64,000 bases of DNA from positions 52,665,201 to 52,729,200 of the forward strand of contig OW388293.1 in NCBI GenBank assembly GCA_936450465.1, read 5' to 3'. The notes beneath the pieces are model-generated. The model was given only the letters and a program-made list of their open reading frames with translations, made no database searches and was not told the origin of the DNA. Origin of the DNA: Gibbula magus. Lineage: Eukaryota > Mollusca > Gastropoda > Trochida > Trochidae. A program made the position numbers and the translations under genes. Shown here one piece after another: positions 22,301 to 33,868 of the stretch. Each line of letters starts with the position of its first letter. Positions within the stretch are counted from its first letter, which is position 1.

Positions 22301-24748
22301 GGGTAATAACAAGCAGTAAATGATACCACAAGTATATGACGTCATAACAGTGATGACGCCACAATTCTATGACATCGCCGCATTGGTAGTCAAATGGCAC
22401 GTCGTGTCTTCTGATACTAAATATATCAACATTCGTTGATAAAAGTAAACATATCTTCCTATTGGTAATTTTGTAACAACTTCGGTTGATATATTTGTTA
22501 TCAGAGGACCCATGGGTGAGTTTTTTTAAATAACACCAACGGTATGAGTTGAAATATATAACAACTCATATATAACAACATTGGTAGTGGCGCCCTGACC
22601 CAAATATGCTTTATCACGTGGATTTGAATCTATAAACATATACATGAATACATCTGTTTGCACAGCACAACATAGTATGACCCGTTGTAACTAGGCCTTT
22701 TCGTGGAGAAATAAAAAAATTGCAAAATGATACATATATACGGGTACAAACCTCAACGTTAGAATGTTAGGTATGTTGGCTGTGCGAGGAAGTCTTCCTG
22801 AAGGATGTAAAGTAGGTCAGGTATCAGCCTATTATTTGCACAACGTATAGTTAAGAATTCTATACCGTATTTCCTTTAATAAACACCGCGCGTCCAATAA
22901 AACACCACATGTTTGGGTGATGGATTCTTTTCCTATTGAAGCTTGTAAATACTTGGATATAGTATGTATACATACTGAGATAAAGCGGGGTCAAATCTAA
23001 ATGTATGCATGTACATTGATTAAGTAAAGAGGGTTAATTTTATGCAGAGTTTGTTTGAGACTTCATGAGTGTTATAAGTACATGGCTAAGATACAGTTAG
23101 GTTTGCGTGCTGGGGGTGGGGTGGAGGTGTCTCTATATCGGATTGCATGTACAGTAGGAGTATCCGGTAAAACGGATATTAGAATTTTCAATTTTGAATA
23201 AAGAGTTATTTTTTAAAATATCATCCTTGACTTGAAACCCAAGGAAAGGTAGAAATATCACGTCATCCGACGGTTGACGTCATTGATGAGGCGACGTGCA
23301 CTAGCGTGCATTGATGCTTCGTGTGGACATACACTCCACTGACATTGTCATCGTTCCTGAAATAAACATTTCCATCTCATGTATCGTGTGTGTGCTAAGT
23401 TCGTCAAATGAATATCATTGTGACTTTGACATTACCCTCTTAATGTTTGAATGTTGATTTCACCTTTTAAGTTGTTGCAAATGACATTTCTTGAATAAAC
23501 CAAATCTTGTGTTGATTCCATTTAATTATCTTAAAAATGACCATTACTTTATTTCCCCTTGATTCTAATACAGATATGTTTTCGTGTGTATAGGCATGGC
23601 CTAATGTAAATATCACAATTAGATCCTGTATTCTTTATATTACAATGGGTCGAACAGAGAGACATCAGTGGAAAGTAATGAATTATGGATAGCACGATCG
23701 TGGTTGTACTGCACTGAATTTAAATTACAATGTATACCGTTGACCGTTGGTAAAATACAAAATAGCGTGGAACAGTTGACATGATGACAAGACTTTTTAA
23801 AATTCTAATAACTGTAATTAACATTACCAAGCACATTTGTACGTTTTTAGAAGTATGAACTGAATTGCATTTGCTGTAAAGCATAAACAAAATTGTTTCT
23901 GACGCGAGTTTTTTTTTTATTTTACCACATTTATTTTTTTGAATGAATATTTAAACAAACAACAATTATTTATATTATTAAAGCACAAAGCCTCTTAAAT
24001 ATGTGTTACTATTCCAAATAGTCGATAATCTCATCCCTTCACTCCATCTCAACAGAAAAGCGTGACATTTTCTATGTCCAATGCTTTCTGAGGCTAAAAA
24101 ATTACAGTTATCTGCCCCTTACTTTTGAAAGCCTAGAATAAAAGACCTGAGGCGTGGTTTTGAAAATGATGCGGGCGGAAACCAGAAACAAATTCTTATT
24201 TTGTTAGGCCTAATCAAAGATGCTGTTGTTTTCGTGCTCTAAGCTTTGTGCAAAATAATGTTATGAATGCATCCCTTTTCTTTAAATATGTTAAATCCAT
24301 CAAACCAACTGAGGTGTACTTCCTTTTCTAAATCAGTTTAGATTGCTCTGCGTGTGGGTAGAATTATTTTAGCTCATATCTGGGTTTCAACCAATCAGAT
24401 GGCTGGAATACACGATCTCATGTCAAGCAACCTATTTGCATCGTCTGATATAAACAATTTTCAGAATGAGACAACGAGAAACTAATAGACTGTGGTATAT
24501 TTAGAATTATGTCATGTGAACATCCCGTGACCAATTAACCTCGATGTTATTGTCTTTGTAATCGAGTCGTAAAGAGGTTCACTTCCGCCCGCCATAACTG
24601 TGTTACCGTTATATTTTGATCGTGGTAAAAACATCACATAGACTCTTATCATTTAGGAGTAAAATAAATTGATTTATTAACAGTACTAAATGCTCTTAAT
24701 ACAAGCAATCTCCAAACAAGTGGAACTTCGTGATTTCATATTTAACCA
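22301..24748. other. AT-rich intergenic stretch
   Basis: No ORF of note and no RNA gene. At 22862 the phrase 'taccgtatttcctttaataaa' recurs in diverged form at 32393 ('taccgtatttcctctaata'), so a small unclassified repeat begins at both sites. Nothing else is supported. Confidence 0.4.
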
Positions 24749-24757
24749 ACCTTCCAG

Positions 24758-24976
24758 CAACTTCCAAACGCAAGGCCTAACTCTTGCCAGTCTGCATTAC
24801 TGGCTGATTTAACCCTTGCGGTATTTCCCTAGCTTTTGTCGAGGCAGTGAATCGCTGCACTGGAAATGCATAGCGGGCCTGGATTTCTAAAAACAGATTT
24901 CTTAAGGAAATACTGCAAGGCCTAAATCAGCCAGTAATGGAGACTGGCAAGAGTTGTGCCTTGCATTGGGAAGCTG
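24758..24976. mobile_element. Fold-back transposon with 9-bp target duplication
   Basis: Long inverted arms (left starts CAACTTCCAAACGCAAGGCC; right ends 'ccttgcattgggaagctg') pair over about 70 bp with a roughly 65-base loop. The direct repeat ACCTTCCAG lies on both sides (24749-24757 and 24977-24985). A 9-bp duplication with long inverted arms fits a Mutator-like (MULE) non-autonomous element. There is no ORF. Confidence 0.85.
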
Positions 24977-24985
24977 ACCTTCCAG

Positions 24986-26258
24986 TAGAATACATAACTT
25001 CCCTTGATGAAATAGTTTTAAAATACATTTGGAATGATCAAATTGATAATAAAAAGAGATTTGTTATATAAAATAAATTGTTGAAGAAGGATTGAGAAAG
25101 ATTGATGGACATATATGTTTTGATGCATTTAAATATAACTCAACACTAAGTATTAAAGTGTTCTGGTAGTGCATGTTCCTCATGTTCAACAGCGGGTCAA
25201 TTTACCAACTGTCAGTCAAACGTTCATTTGATCATACATGTATGTTTAATCATCAGTTCTTTTTTGAAAAAATAGGTGTCCTGCATATTATATTGGCAAA
25301 CATAACTAGACATCTGATATATAGTTAGTTGAATCACACGTTGCATTTAATACACCAGTATTCGATTACCGACGGAATGAATAATTTCTTAACATTGAAT
25401 AGTCATTTTTTAAATATCTTAATATAAATTGTAATCGATAATACATGTATGCTGATGTATCCAAATTAACTAATTTTACATAAAACATTACAAACAAACT
25501 TCATTGTTTATGTTCGCAAAACAATGGGAGATTGACCCACATTGCGGCATATAAGAATGGTAGACAGTTTGTAGTTTAAGTTAAAAATTATGTTGATAGC
25601 ATTAACAGATGGCGACAAGATATAACACATGATTTTCAGATTTACTTATATACATGTATCTCTTTCATAAATGGTAGTGAAACAATCACAAAAATACAGT
25701 CAAGTATTACAAATAATGTTTCTGGCTCTTTGTTGGCATACCAATCTAGGACACGTACTTTAAAGGAATTGGACATCTTAAGCAGCATATTATTATTTTG
25801 ATAACATAACATAACTGGTTTGAGTTATACTTACAACGAATACATTATACTTATAATCCACGGAGTACGTCGAATACAAATATTTAGGAGTTTAAATATA
25901 ATAGAATCTGTTTGAGACCATGAACACTTTATGTAATGAGTAAATACATTTGAACGTTGACTGTTCAATCTTAATATCAACATTACTTTTATACACTAGC
26001 GTATATATGTGAATTAACTATATAAAATACACTTCATATTCACACTCACCACCACTTGTATGTATCAACCTTATAGCGGGGAATTAAAGATATCGATTAC
26101 ATAATATTATAGAAGGCTAAGAGCGCTTACTGCAAACAGGTAAGCATTACCCACGATGATATATTTCAAGTGGATTGTGCAATAACCATGTTTCTTAACA
26201 CAGGTATCAGCAGAAACGTCCCCTCTATTTTCTTTTGGACCACGATAGCGCCCTTTCT
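24986..26258. other. AT-rich intergenic stretch
   Basis: Very AT-rich with no ORF, repeat family or RNA gene that I can support. Confidence 0.45.
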
Positions 26259-26619
26259 TTAAAGGGGCAGTAAGACGTTTTTTGCAACTTTAAGTTTTTC
26301 AAATTTCCCATTTATAATGATAGTTTATGTCATTTATATTTACTTTAGAGGGTATAACATCTTATTACACAAACCACTTAAAAGCAGTGGTAATAACTGT
26401 GTTGCGTATAAAGCAAAAATTGCATGGCGGCCATTTTATTGTGAACACATTTTATTACTTCGAATGACAAAAACAATTCTCATGGCGTCACGGAACCATG
26501 TACACTCATTTTAAACTTGATTTTCGGAAGATAGAAGGATGTTTTACTATTAGTGACAATATTATAAAAATACATTTCATCGACTTATTTGAGCAAAAAA
26601 CGTGCTACTGCCCCTTTAA
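26259..26619 (+). mobile_element. MITE family A, complete copy
   Basis: Both ends are present: TTTAAAGGGGCAGTAAGACG on the left and CGTGCTACTGCCCCTTTAAA on the right. It is collinear with 1186-1547 over its whole length. Confidence 0.85.
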
Positions 26620-26924
26620 ACCAGGGACATTTTATACAGAATAGAATATATATAGAATAATAATAGATATAGAATAGATTGTCGCTGTTTTAACAGATAT
26701 TTATGTTAATTTTGAACATATTTACTTTGTTAACAACGTTTGATGATGTTGTTACAAGAAGATTGCGAGTTGAAATTTTACAAACATTTTTATAATTTTA
26801 TCTCTTAAATGTTTGTTTAGAAAAATCAGTAGTAACCATACACGTAGCTCACTATAGAGCAAAACAACTCTGCGTACCATACGTGGTACAATTGATAGAG
26901 GACTCACACCTGGGCTCCGTTCCA

Positions 26925-27089
26925 TAACAGCGAGCGCTGATAATCGCTCATTGATTGCTCAATGTAGCGCTCAATGTAGCGCATTCTATCCTGAACGATA
27001 CGGTGATATTTCTCGAAGTGTGCTCGCCTTGCTACGTAGCGCTCATTGAGCGATTACTTTGAAACCTCTCTTGAACATGACCCAGTCGT
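26925..27089 (-). mobile_element. MITE family E, copy 2
   Basis: It begins 'ctccgttccataacagcgag' and contains 'tcattgattgctcaatgtag' and 'gcgattactttgaaacctct', the reverse of the 30870-31089 copy. It is followed within 15 bp by a family D element. Confidence 0.75.
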
Positions 27090-27102
27090 GCGAACGATCG
27101 AG

Positions 27103-27673
27103 TACACTCAACCGCAAAAAAAACGTCACCATACACGATAGAAGATAATTCAATTCACGGGTGGTAGACACGACTTAAACTGAGATAAATCATGTCATCA
27201 GACGCCAACTGAACTAGATTTGAAATTTTTAAAACATAATCTGTTCGTATTTCCGAGAAACACGCGTTTAGGAATCATCATTTTCGAATCTCCTCAACAA
27301 GACGAGATGGGAGAGTCAAAAGGGGATTTTTGGGCTTGTTTTATTACATCCTACAGTAAAGACGCGTCAACAAATTGAGTTCAAGAATGACATTAATGTC
27401 GACAACATCAATTATTAATGGAATATCAACATTTTATGAATTATGAAGTTAAATGTCGAACATTCCGGCCAAAAACCATTTTGAAAAAGCGATTTCAACA
27501 CCCCCAGTGCACTTGCAAATACATAAAAATAAAAGTATTATACGCAGAAGTATGAAATTGCGGATCCCTCTTTACAAATATGTCCCTATAAAAAGCATAA
27601 TAATAGACTTTCTCACGCAGCAGTTTTATACACTGTTGAAAATGTGGTGACATTTCTTTTGCGGTTAAGTGTA
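27103..27673 (+). mobile_element. MITE family D, complete copy
   Basis: Left end TACACTCAACCGCAAAAAAA, right end 'tttcttttgcggttaagtgta', 571 bp apart. It is collinear with 57647-58224 and reverse to 11769-12346. Confidence 0.85.
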
Positions 27674-27999
27674 CACTCAATTTACGACTCAAAACAGCAG
27701 ACAATGCTCACTGGACACCAGCGTCTAATCGCACCATCACGGTGCATATTTAGCACCAACTGAAACACAAAACAAAACATAAGATATTTTTCATATGAAA
27801 TGCACATATAATCAGCAAAACGTTCAATAAAATAAAAGTTTACACTGAGAACTCTACCGTGTCTAGAGCAAGAGAGACGACATTTGTAAACCCCACCATT
27901 CCATGTAAATACCCTACACTCAAACAAAGCACTGCAAATGCAAATATTTCGGAGTTTATTTATTTACACTTCCATTCAATAATATAATTGTGTAGATCC

Positions 28000-28480
28000 T
28001 ACATATATTGAAATGAAAATGTTACCCATTCAGGTATTTTGCTTGATTTTTGTATCATTAATGATAATATAAACATAACATGTGTAATGTATAGTATGCT
28101 GGTATAATTACAATAAAAATATGATTTAACAAGATAAAAGGTCAATGAATTTTCATAGGACATTAACAAACATGGTAATATAACAATATTCAGTTATGTC
28201 TGACAAGGGACGGAAACAGTCGATAAGCACGATTTCTTGGGTTACTATGACGACTTGTGAAATTGACAAGACTCCGTGCCTCAGAAACGCTGGTTGCTGA
28301 GATCAACTGGTTGTAATCAATAAGTGGAATTCTGTTAATATGACGTCATATTCTATTGACGCGCGTCAATCGAAGGGGAAACCATTTTTATTGGATTTTC
28401 GTAAAATAAATAATATATATCATATCTCACGTTGTAGATAACAGATTTCTCTTGCCATTGGTATCATACATAGGTTTTTA
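28000..28480. repeat. Dispersed repeat G, copy 1
   Basis: It shares order and wording with 31590-32130: 'aggtattttgcttgattttt' versus 'aggtatttttcgtgaattttt', the 'ggacatt(t/a)a(g/a)aaaca' block, 'ctgacaaggg', and 'gtagataa(a/c)agatttctct' near the end. It is old, non-coding and of unknown class. Confidence 0.6.
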
Positions 28481-29640
28481 ATATTTTTTTTATTTGAAAC
28501 ACTAACATAACGGATGGCTCTTCAGCTTGCAACATGCCGATTTGCAGCAGGTTTCATTTATTTGGATTATTGGTGGGAACGTCTTTAACTTCCTCGTTCA
28601 ATCTTGTCACTAAGGTTATTTACAATCACCTCAGTGCTTTGTGAAAGGGGGAATTCGGAACATGCACTGGCAAGGAGTTTTACATTGAGTATACCCAAAA
28701 TCTTAATGTATATAATGTGAAAATAAAGATAAAATAAAAACATAACCGTTACTATTGGTATAGAGAGGTGGGGTTTCTGTTATTTATACATTACACACAG
28801 TGTTGTAATGAGTAATCTCAATTACCTATGGGAATTTACACTACATCGAATAGGAATGACCGCCAAGTATGTAAGAGGCAAATAAAAAGAAGTGCCCGTA
28901 AAATCCCCAGAAACTAACGTTGCCCCTCATGCTGCGTTAATTTGTATGCACCCTTATTGACTATTTCGGTTGGAGACATATCCCCTGTAATGCCAATGTC
29001 GATATTTCGTGTTTGTGACCTCACCTTTTGCCGGTATTTGTTATGTGTAGCTTTGAGATGGTATTCTCTTCTTTCAACTTTGAGTGTGGTTGAGTATTAT
29101 TTCATGTATAATTGCAACACGTCAGATTCTAATTCATTAAATACAATTCTTTATTTGCGTCATATATATGTTTCTATTTAAATCCTATAAATTAATTATG
29201 AGGATACTTATACCGCGCTAAACCCCACACCGCGAAGGACATGCTCGAAGGCGCTTATCGCTCACATTGCCTTGACTTCTATACCATGTAGTTAATTGTA
29301 CTGCTGAGTGAACAGAGGCACACTTTGAAAAAAGTCACTTGTCCAATGTAACACCACAAGTCTTCACAAATCATGTATGTGTGGGACAGGGAATAAACCC
29401 TTCAAACTCTCATTTTATCCAGCCATGAAGTGGGTCACCCATCCATTCGGCGAGCCGCGCCGATTCTTGCTGGACTTCACTGATACGGTCAACTGAATAT
29501 AAATATAAAATGTAAATGTGATCACGTTTAATCCTATCAAGCCCGATATTATTTTCATATCATAATTTCAGGTAACAGTAACACCTCTTTGGTAACATTG
29601 ACACAAGTTCCGCTAGGGACTAAATGTTTTGAGAAAGGAG
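28481..29640. other. Intergenic stretch with a weak SINE fragment
   Basis: About 29385-29475 ('ccagccatgaagtgggtcac' and on) resembles 10160-10265. No gene is supported in the remainder. Confidence 0.35.
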
Positions 29641-29659
29641 GGGTCCGTCACTGATTGGT

Positions 29660-29725
29660 TCACAGGGGTTGGGGGTTGGGGTCTTGGGTGTGGGGTGTGG
29701 GATGTGGCGGGGGGGACGACCCCTT
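29660..29725 (+). other. G-rich tract with G-quadruplex potential
   Basis: Successive runs GGGG, GGGGG, GGGG, GGG, GGGG and GGG are separated by 1-5 bases, then a seven-G run follows. This satisfies the simple four-run G-quadruplex pattern on the plus strand. Confidence 0.7.
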
Positions 29726-29759
29726 CTTACATAGTAACATTGTAATTGTAAACACGGAT

Positions 29760-30215
29760 ATCTATGACTATGTCACATGAAACAAGAATACATCTTACAA
29801 AATGTTCAACGTGAAACAAAAATAACTATGTCTAATTTTCCAACTCGAAACATGAATATCGATGTCCAACGTTCCCACGTGAAACATGAAAACATATGAC
29901 TGACTGTCCCTCGTAAAATATGAATATGTCTGACAAACTGTCCCACATGAAACATGAATATATCAGACAAACTGTCTCACGTGCAACAGGACTATATCTG
30001 ACAAACTGTTCCACGTAAAACATAAACACATCTGACTGACTGTCCCACATGAAACATGAATATATCTGACAACTGTCTCGCGTGCAACAGGACTATATCT
30101 GACAAACTGTTTCAGGTAAAACATGAACACATCTGTCTGACTGTCCCACATGGAACATGAATTTATCTGACCAACTGTCACACGTGCAACATCAATATCT
30201 ATGTCTAACTTGACA
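29760..30215. repeat. 34-bp minisatellite with a 102-bp higher-order period
   Basis: Units follow 'tgtcccacatgaaacatgaa' plus 'tatatctgacaaac'. Between about 29956 and 30165 three slightly different 34-bp units repeat as a block of about 102 bp ('gtgcaacaggactatatctg' recurs), a higher-order structure. ORFs across it are artefacts. Confidence 0.85.
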
Positions 30216-30636
30216 ATGATCTTTCAGTCAATAACCTAGTTTTACAAATTATCTGATCGAATGCCAAAGTCGCTCCAGCTGTTCAGTGTCCGAGACCGTA
30301 TACCAGGAAGTTCTATAAATACGCTGATAGTATTGGCGAATTTATGTTGACCGTTACTCGTTATGTGGTTCCACATGATTGCACTTCGTAGAAATTTGTA
30401 ACCAGGAAGTCGAGGTCTCGCTCCGTGATTGGCGGACGCTGCTCTTGTAGTTACTATTGACGCCGGACTCAATGCAAACCCTTTATATTATGTTTTCTTA
30501 CTTCACCCTTCACCAACATGGTATCCTAATGAATAGCAAGTCTAGATTTAGGTGTCAATGACGTTCCAATCTCGCAATCTATAACTATTGGTGGAAAATG
30601 GACTGGTCTCACGCAACATTCCACCCAAAGAAAGAG

Positions 30637-31142
30637 GTGAGGTGAGTTGGGGTTCAACGCCGCTTTCAAAAGCATTTCACTTGTATTACGACTGCTAGTA
30701 TCATGGCAGGGAGAAATCCCGCATCACCATGCATTGCGGTGAAACCTGGGAGCATCGACTGGAACAAGCGAAACATGTATTGCCCTGACATTCGGTGTAA
30801 CATTGCAACCAATCAATACTGTATACATAACAGTTCTCTACAGCAGACAAAGTTGCCGAGCATTTATCAGGGCCGTGTTCAAGAGAGGTTTACTTACTTA
30901 ATTAGCGATTACTTTTAAACCTCTCTTGAACGCGATTGCTCAATGTAGCGCTACGTAGCAAAGCGACCAAACTTTGGGGTTTTGCACCGTGTCATTCAGG
31001 AGAGAATAAGCGCTACTTGAGAGCTACTTGAGCGCTACATTGAGCAATCAATGAGCGATAAGCGCTCGCTGTTATGGAACGGGGCCCAGGATTCGACCTC
31101 TTGATCCGAAGCCGAACGTGCTAACCGCACCAGACAGAAAGA
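30637..31142 (-). repeat. tRNA-derived SINE, split by a nested MITE
   Basis: The SINE runs 30637-30869 and resumes at 31090-31142. Its body carries 'ggttcaacgccgctttc', 'catgcattgcggtgaaacc' and 'aacagttctctacagcagac'; the tRNA-like head (minus strand, 'attcgacctcttgatccgaa' read on plus) lies beyond the insertion. In the intact copy at 54889 the two parts are continuous, which proves the nesting. Confidence 0.8.
30870..31089 (+). mobile_element. MITE family E inserted in a SINE
   Basis: It starts 'gggccgtgttcaagagaggt' and ends 'ttatggaacggggccc', with internal inverted GAGCGATTA-type motifs. It interrupts the SINE near its B box, so family E was active after that SINE. Confidence 0.8.
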
Positions 31143-31589
31143 GTGGCGATATATTATACATGGACATATGTTGTTTTAAATCAGTCTGAATTACATCAAC
31201 AGCACTTACGGAGAATATTTGAAAATGTAATAAAGTATTTGTGAAAACTTCTGTGAAACGATATGAAGGGGCTTGTAATTGGCTAAACCTTAAAGAGCCA
31301 TCACGGATGTTGATGAAAATATCAATTTTTTTCCAAAAATCTATCTCCGTGAAATAAATACACTTAATTTTTCCCTAATTTTTCCAACTTAAAATAAGCC
31401 GAGAAATTGCATTAATTAGTAAAGGTGTTTTCCCGTCTAAATATAGATCCAGTCTATTATTTTCAAGCGCAAAGCATTATGGTCTAGCTCACACACAGTA
31501 AACAAAGACACGAAAGAATAACAAAAAATATGAGCAATGAAAAAAATCGAAATATATAATTTTTTGACGGTTATTTATTTACCATTTCA

Positions 31590-32130
31590 TTTAATTATGT
31601 ATTTGCTACAGATATTGGAATAATTGTTTTACCCAACTAGGTATTTTTCGTGAATTTTTTAATTAATGAGAGTAAAAATTTGTCATAATTTGCTGGTCTT
31701 ATCTCAATAAAAAAAAAATTAAACAGGAAATAATTTGTATATTCTCAGGACATTTAGAAACATTGTTTGTAAAGCAATCGTCACATTCAGAATTGTGTGA
31801 CTGACAAGGGTACTTTTCAAAGAGACACGTGCAGCACGTGCAGCACGTGCAGCACATGGGTTGTTATGGCGACTTGCGCTAGAGACGAGCCTTCACGCTT
31901 CGGAAGCGCTTGCTGTTTGTGTAGTACGTATTACGCAAAAAAGGGGACTCTGTTTATATACGTCAGATACCCGTAGCGCGCGCTAGTCGAAGTGATACTT
32001 CTCTTTGAAACCAAATTGCAATACATTGTCTTGATATGAAAATTATTTAACATATGCCATATTGTAGATAAAAGATTTCTCTGGCGAATGACGTTAAAAG
32101 TATATTTTCCCAAAAATTGAAACACTATCA
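31590..32130. repeat. Dispersed repeat G, copy 2, with a 9-bp triple repeat
   Basis: Diverged partner of 28000-28480. It includes three tandem 'cacgtgcag' units at about 31828-31854, each containing the E-box palindrome CACGTG. Confidence 0.6.
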
Positions 32131-32637
32131 TCCGTGATGGCTCTTTAAAGGGACACCGCGTCGAGGATTAATATGAGATCAGATTTATCTACCTATGCTG
32201 ATTAACTATAATATAAAATAAAAATAAATCAAGTTATATAAAAATAATATAAATTGACAACCCCCTTGTGTATCTATTAATATTATCAAAACATGATGAT
32301 ATGATTAACACAAATGGATAATGAGACATGCATTTGAAATCTGGTGTCCTACTACTTAGCGTTAGGAACTGGATTGAAGAGTAAAAACAATGTACCGTAT
32401 TTCCTCTAATAACACCCGGGCCTCCGATACAACCGGGGTCTTCGAGACAACCCGGGTTTTACATAAAAACTGAATACTCCCTGATGCATTATAAAATATG
32501 TAGTGATTCTTGCACACTTAATCATACAATAACCAGTTATACACTTGTTTGGTGAGTAATATTGGTGCGATCGTGTGCAATTCAGCATAGCAGGTCCATG
32601 ATCCATGATAACAAAACCCCATCTAGTACGGGTGTGT

Positions 32638-32670
<33 letters not shown>

Positions 32671-32695
32671 GGGGGGGGGGGGGGGGGGGGGGGGG
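32638..32695 (+). repeat. Poly-G tract (32 G, one T, 25 G)
   Basis: Two uninterrupted G runs separated by a single T. Homopolymers of this length are rare and error-prone in sequencing, so the exact length is doubtful. The poly-Pro ORF on the other strand is an artefact. Confidence 0.9.
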
Positions 32696-32699
32696 ATAC

Positions 32700-33700
32700 C
32701 AACCCCCTCTCTGCCCGGATCCGATACTGAACGTTATGTTGTAAAACAGTTTTACTTAAGCATTCAATTCATTACGATATAGAAATGCCAATAACAGAGA
32801 CGCTCTAAAGTAAGTGTGATCAGAGCATTCTAGCATAAATGATATTACATTGATGACATGCGTTCGAACCCCGAACCATCATCCTCCGTCTGTATGGATG
32901 AACATTGTTGTAAAACAGTTTAACTTAAGCACTCTATAGTAAGTGGGATCAAATAATTCTAGCATACATGATCTTACATTGCTTACCCATTAATGATTCG
33001 CTATTACAGCAGGTTGGACCACATTATGTAGAATATAAGGCTTAGCGCCATGTTTTCATTTGTGTAACATGCAACATAAATAAATTCAAATCGATATGCT
33101 TTATAGTATGTTATAAGTTATCAGTCGACTGAAATATGATAACGAACTGTCGATCCAAATTTATTCAGATCATGTGACATGGAACATTATTATATTGTTA
33201 GCGTCTTATCGGAGCCTCATTTCTTTGAGTACTATAATGACGGTATGTCACTTTGGTAACCCTAGTGTCATGTTTTAAAAGTGTTGTAAAGGCTGCTTTT
33301 TAAAAGACACCCTAGAAAACAAACGCTTCATGTTTTCATAAAATGCCAAGAGTAAAATAAATTGGTTAGTTTAATCGACATCGTATCCTTTCAGTTTACA
33401 TTGTAACTATGAAGCTAGTATGATAGAAATAACTCGTTTCATTTCGTATTTAACAAACCCATTTAAGTGTTCAGATGTGTTAAAAGAGTTTAGTTGATAT
33501 GGAATAATGGAATATAATTGTTGAATGTCGTTTATCCAACTGAATAAGTTTCCATGAACGGCAGAATACCCAGCGTAGTCAGTCATTACATGTATATACA
33601 CTTTCCTAGTACTGCCGTACCATTCTTTGTACCCCTCCTTCCATAGAAGGATTATGACGTGTTGGGAATGATTTGTCCAGTCAAAGAATCCCCCCTCTCC
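32700..33700. other. Upstream flank of receptor A
   Basis: It holds a local duplication: 'ttgtaaaacagttttactta' at about 32740 recurs at about 32911 with 'gtaagtg(t/g)gatca' following both. Otherwise AT-rich. The 99-residue minus-strand frame at 33407-33706 has no recognisable feature. Confidence 0.4.
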
Positions 33701-33704
33701 GTAC

Positions 33705-33716
33705 AAAGGGTATAAG
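33705..33716 (+). promoter_or_regulatory. Receptor A TATA-like element
   Basis: 'gggtataagatcggg' lies about 118 bp before the start codon. The paralogue has 'gggtatatgatagggt' about 123 bp before its own start. Both genes also share 'atcatattgtggacaaa' just before the ATG. Keeping both wording and spacing supports a shared core promoter with transcription starting roughly 90 bp before the ATG. Confidence 0.55.
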
Positions 33717-33825
33717 ATCGGGGTCGTAGGCTCATTTCACTATTCAATCTGTGCGTTTTGGAGCCAGCTGTAGATACATCCCCCTGATTCGTCGTTCATT
33801 AAATCATATTGTGGACAAATACAAC

Positions 33826-33868
33826 ATGAAGATTTTGAGAATTCTTTGTTTTGGACTAATCTTCTGTA
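33826..33868 (+). CDS. Receptor A exon 1: signal peptide
   Basis: [14 protein letters not shown], a short basic start and hydrophobic core, then donor TGTA|GTGAGT (phase 1). The paralogue's first exon at 57245 has the same length class, phase and GTGAGT donor. Confidence 0.8.

Noticed and set aside
32406..32744. Poly-Pro and poly-Gly ORFs
   Set aside because: Product of the poly-G tract.
33407..33706. 99-residue minus-strand ORF
   Set aside because: No domain, no splice partners, and it overlaps the receptor A promoter region.
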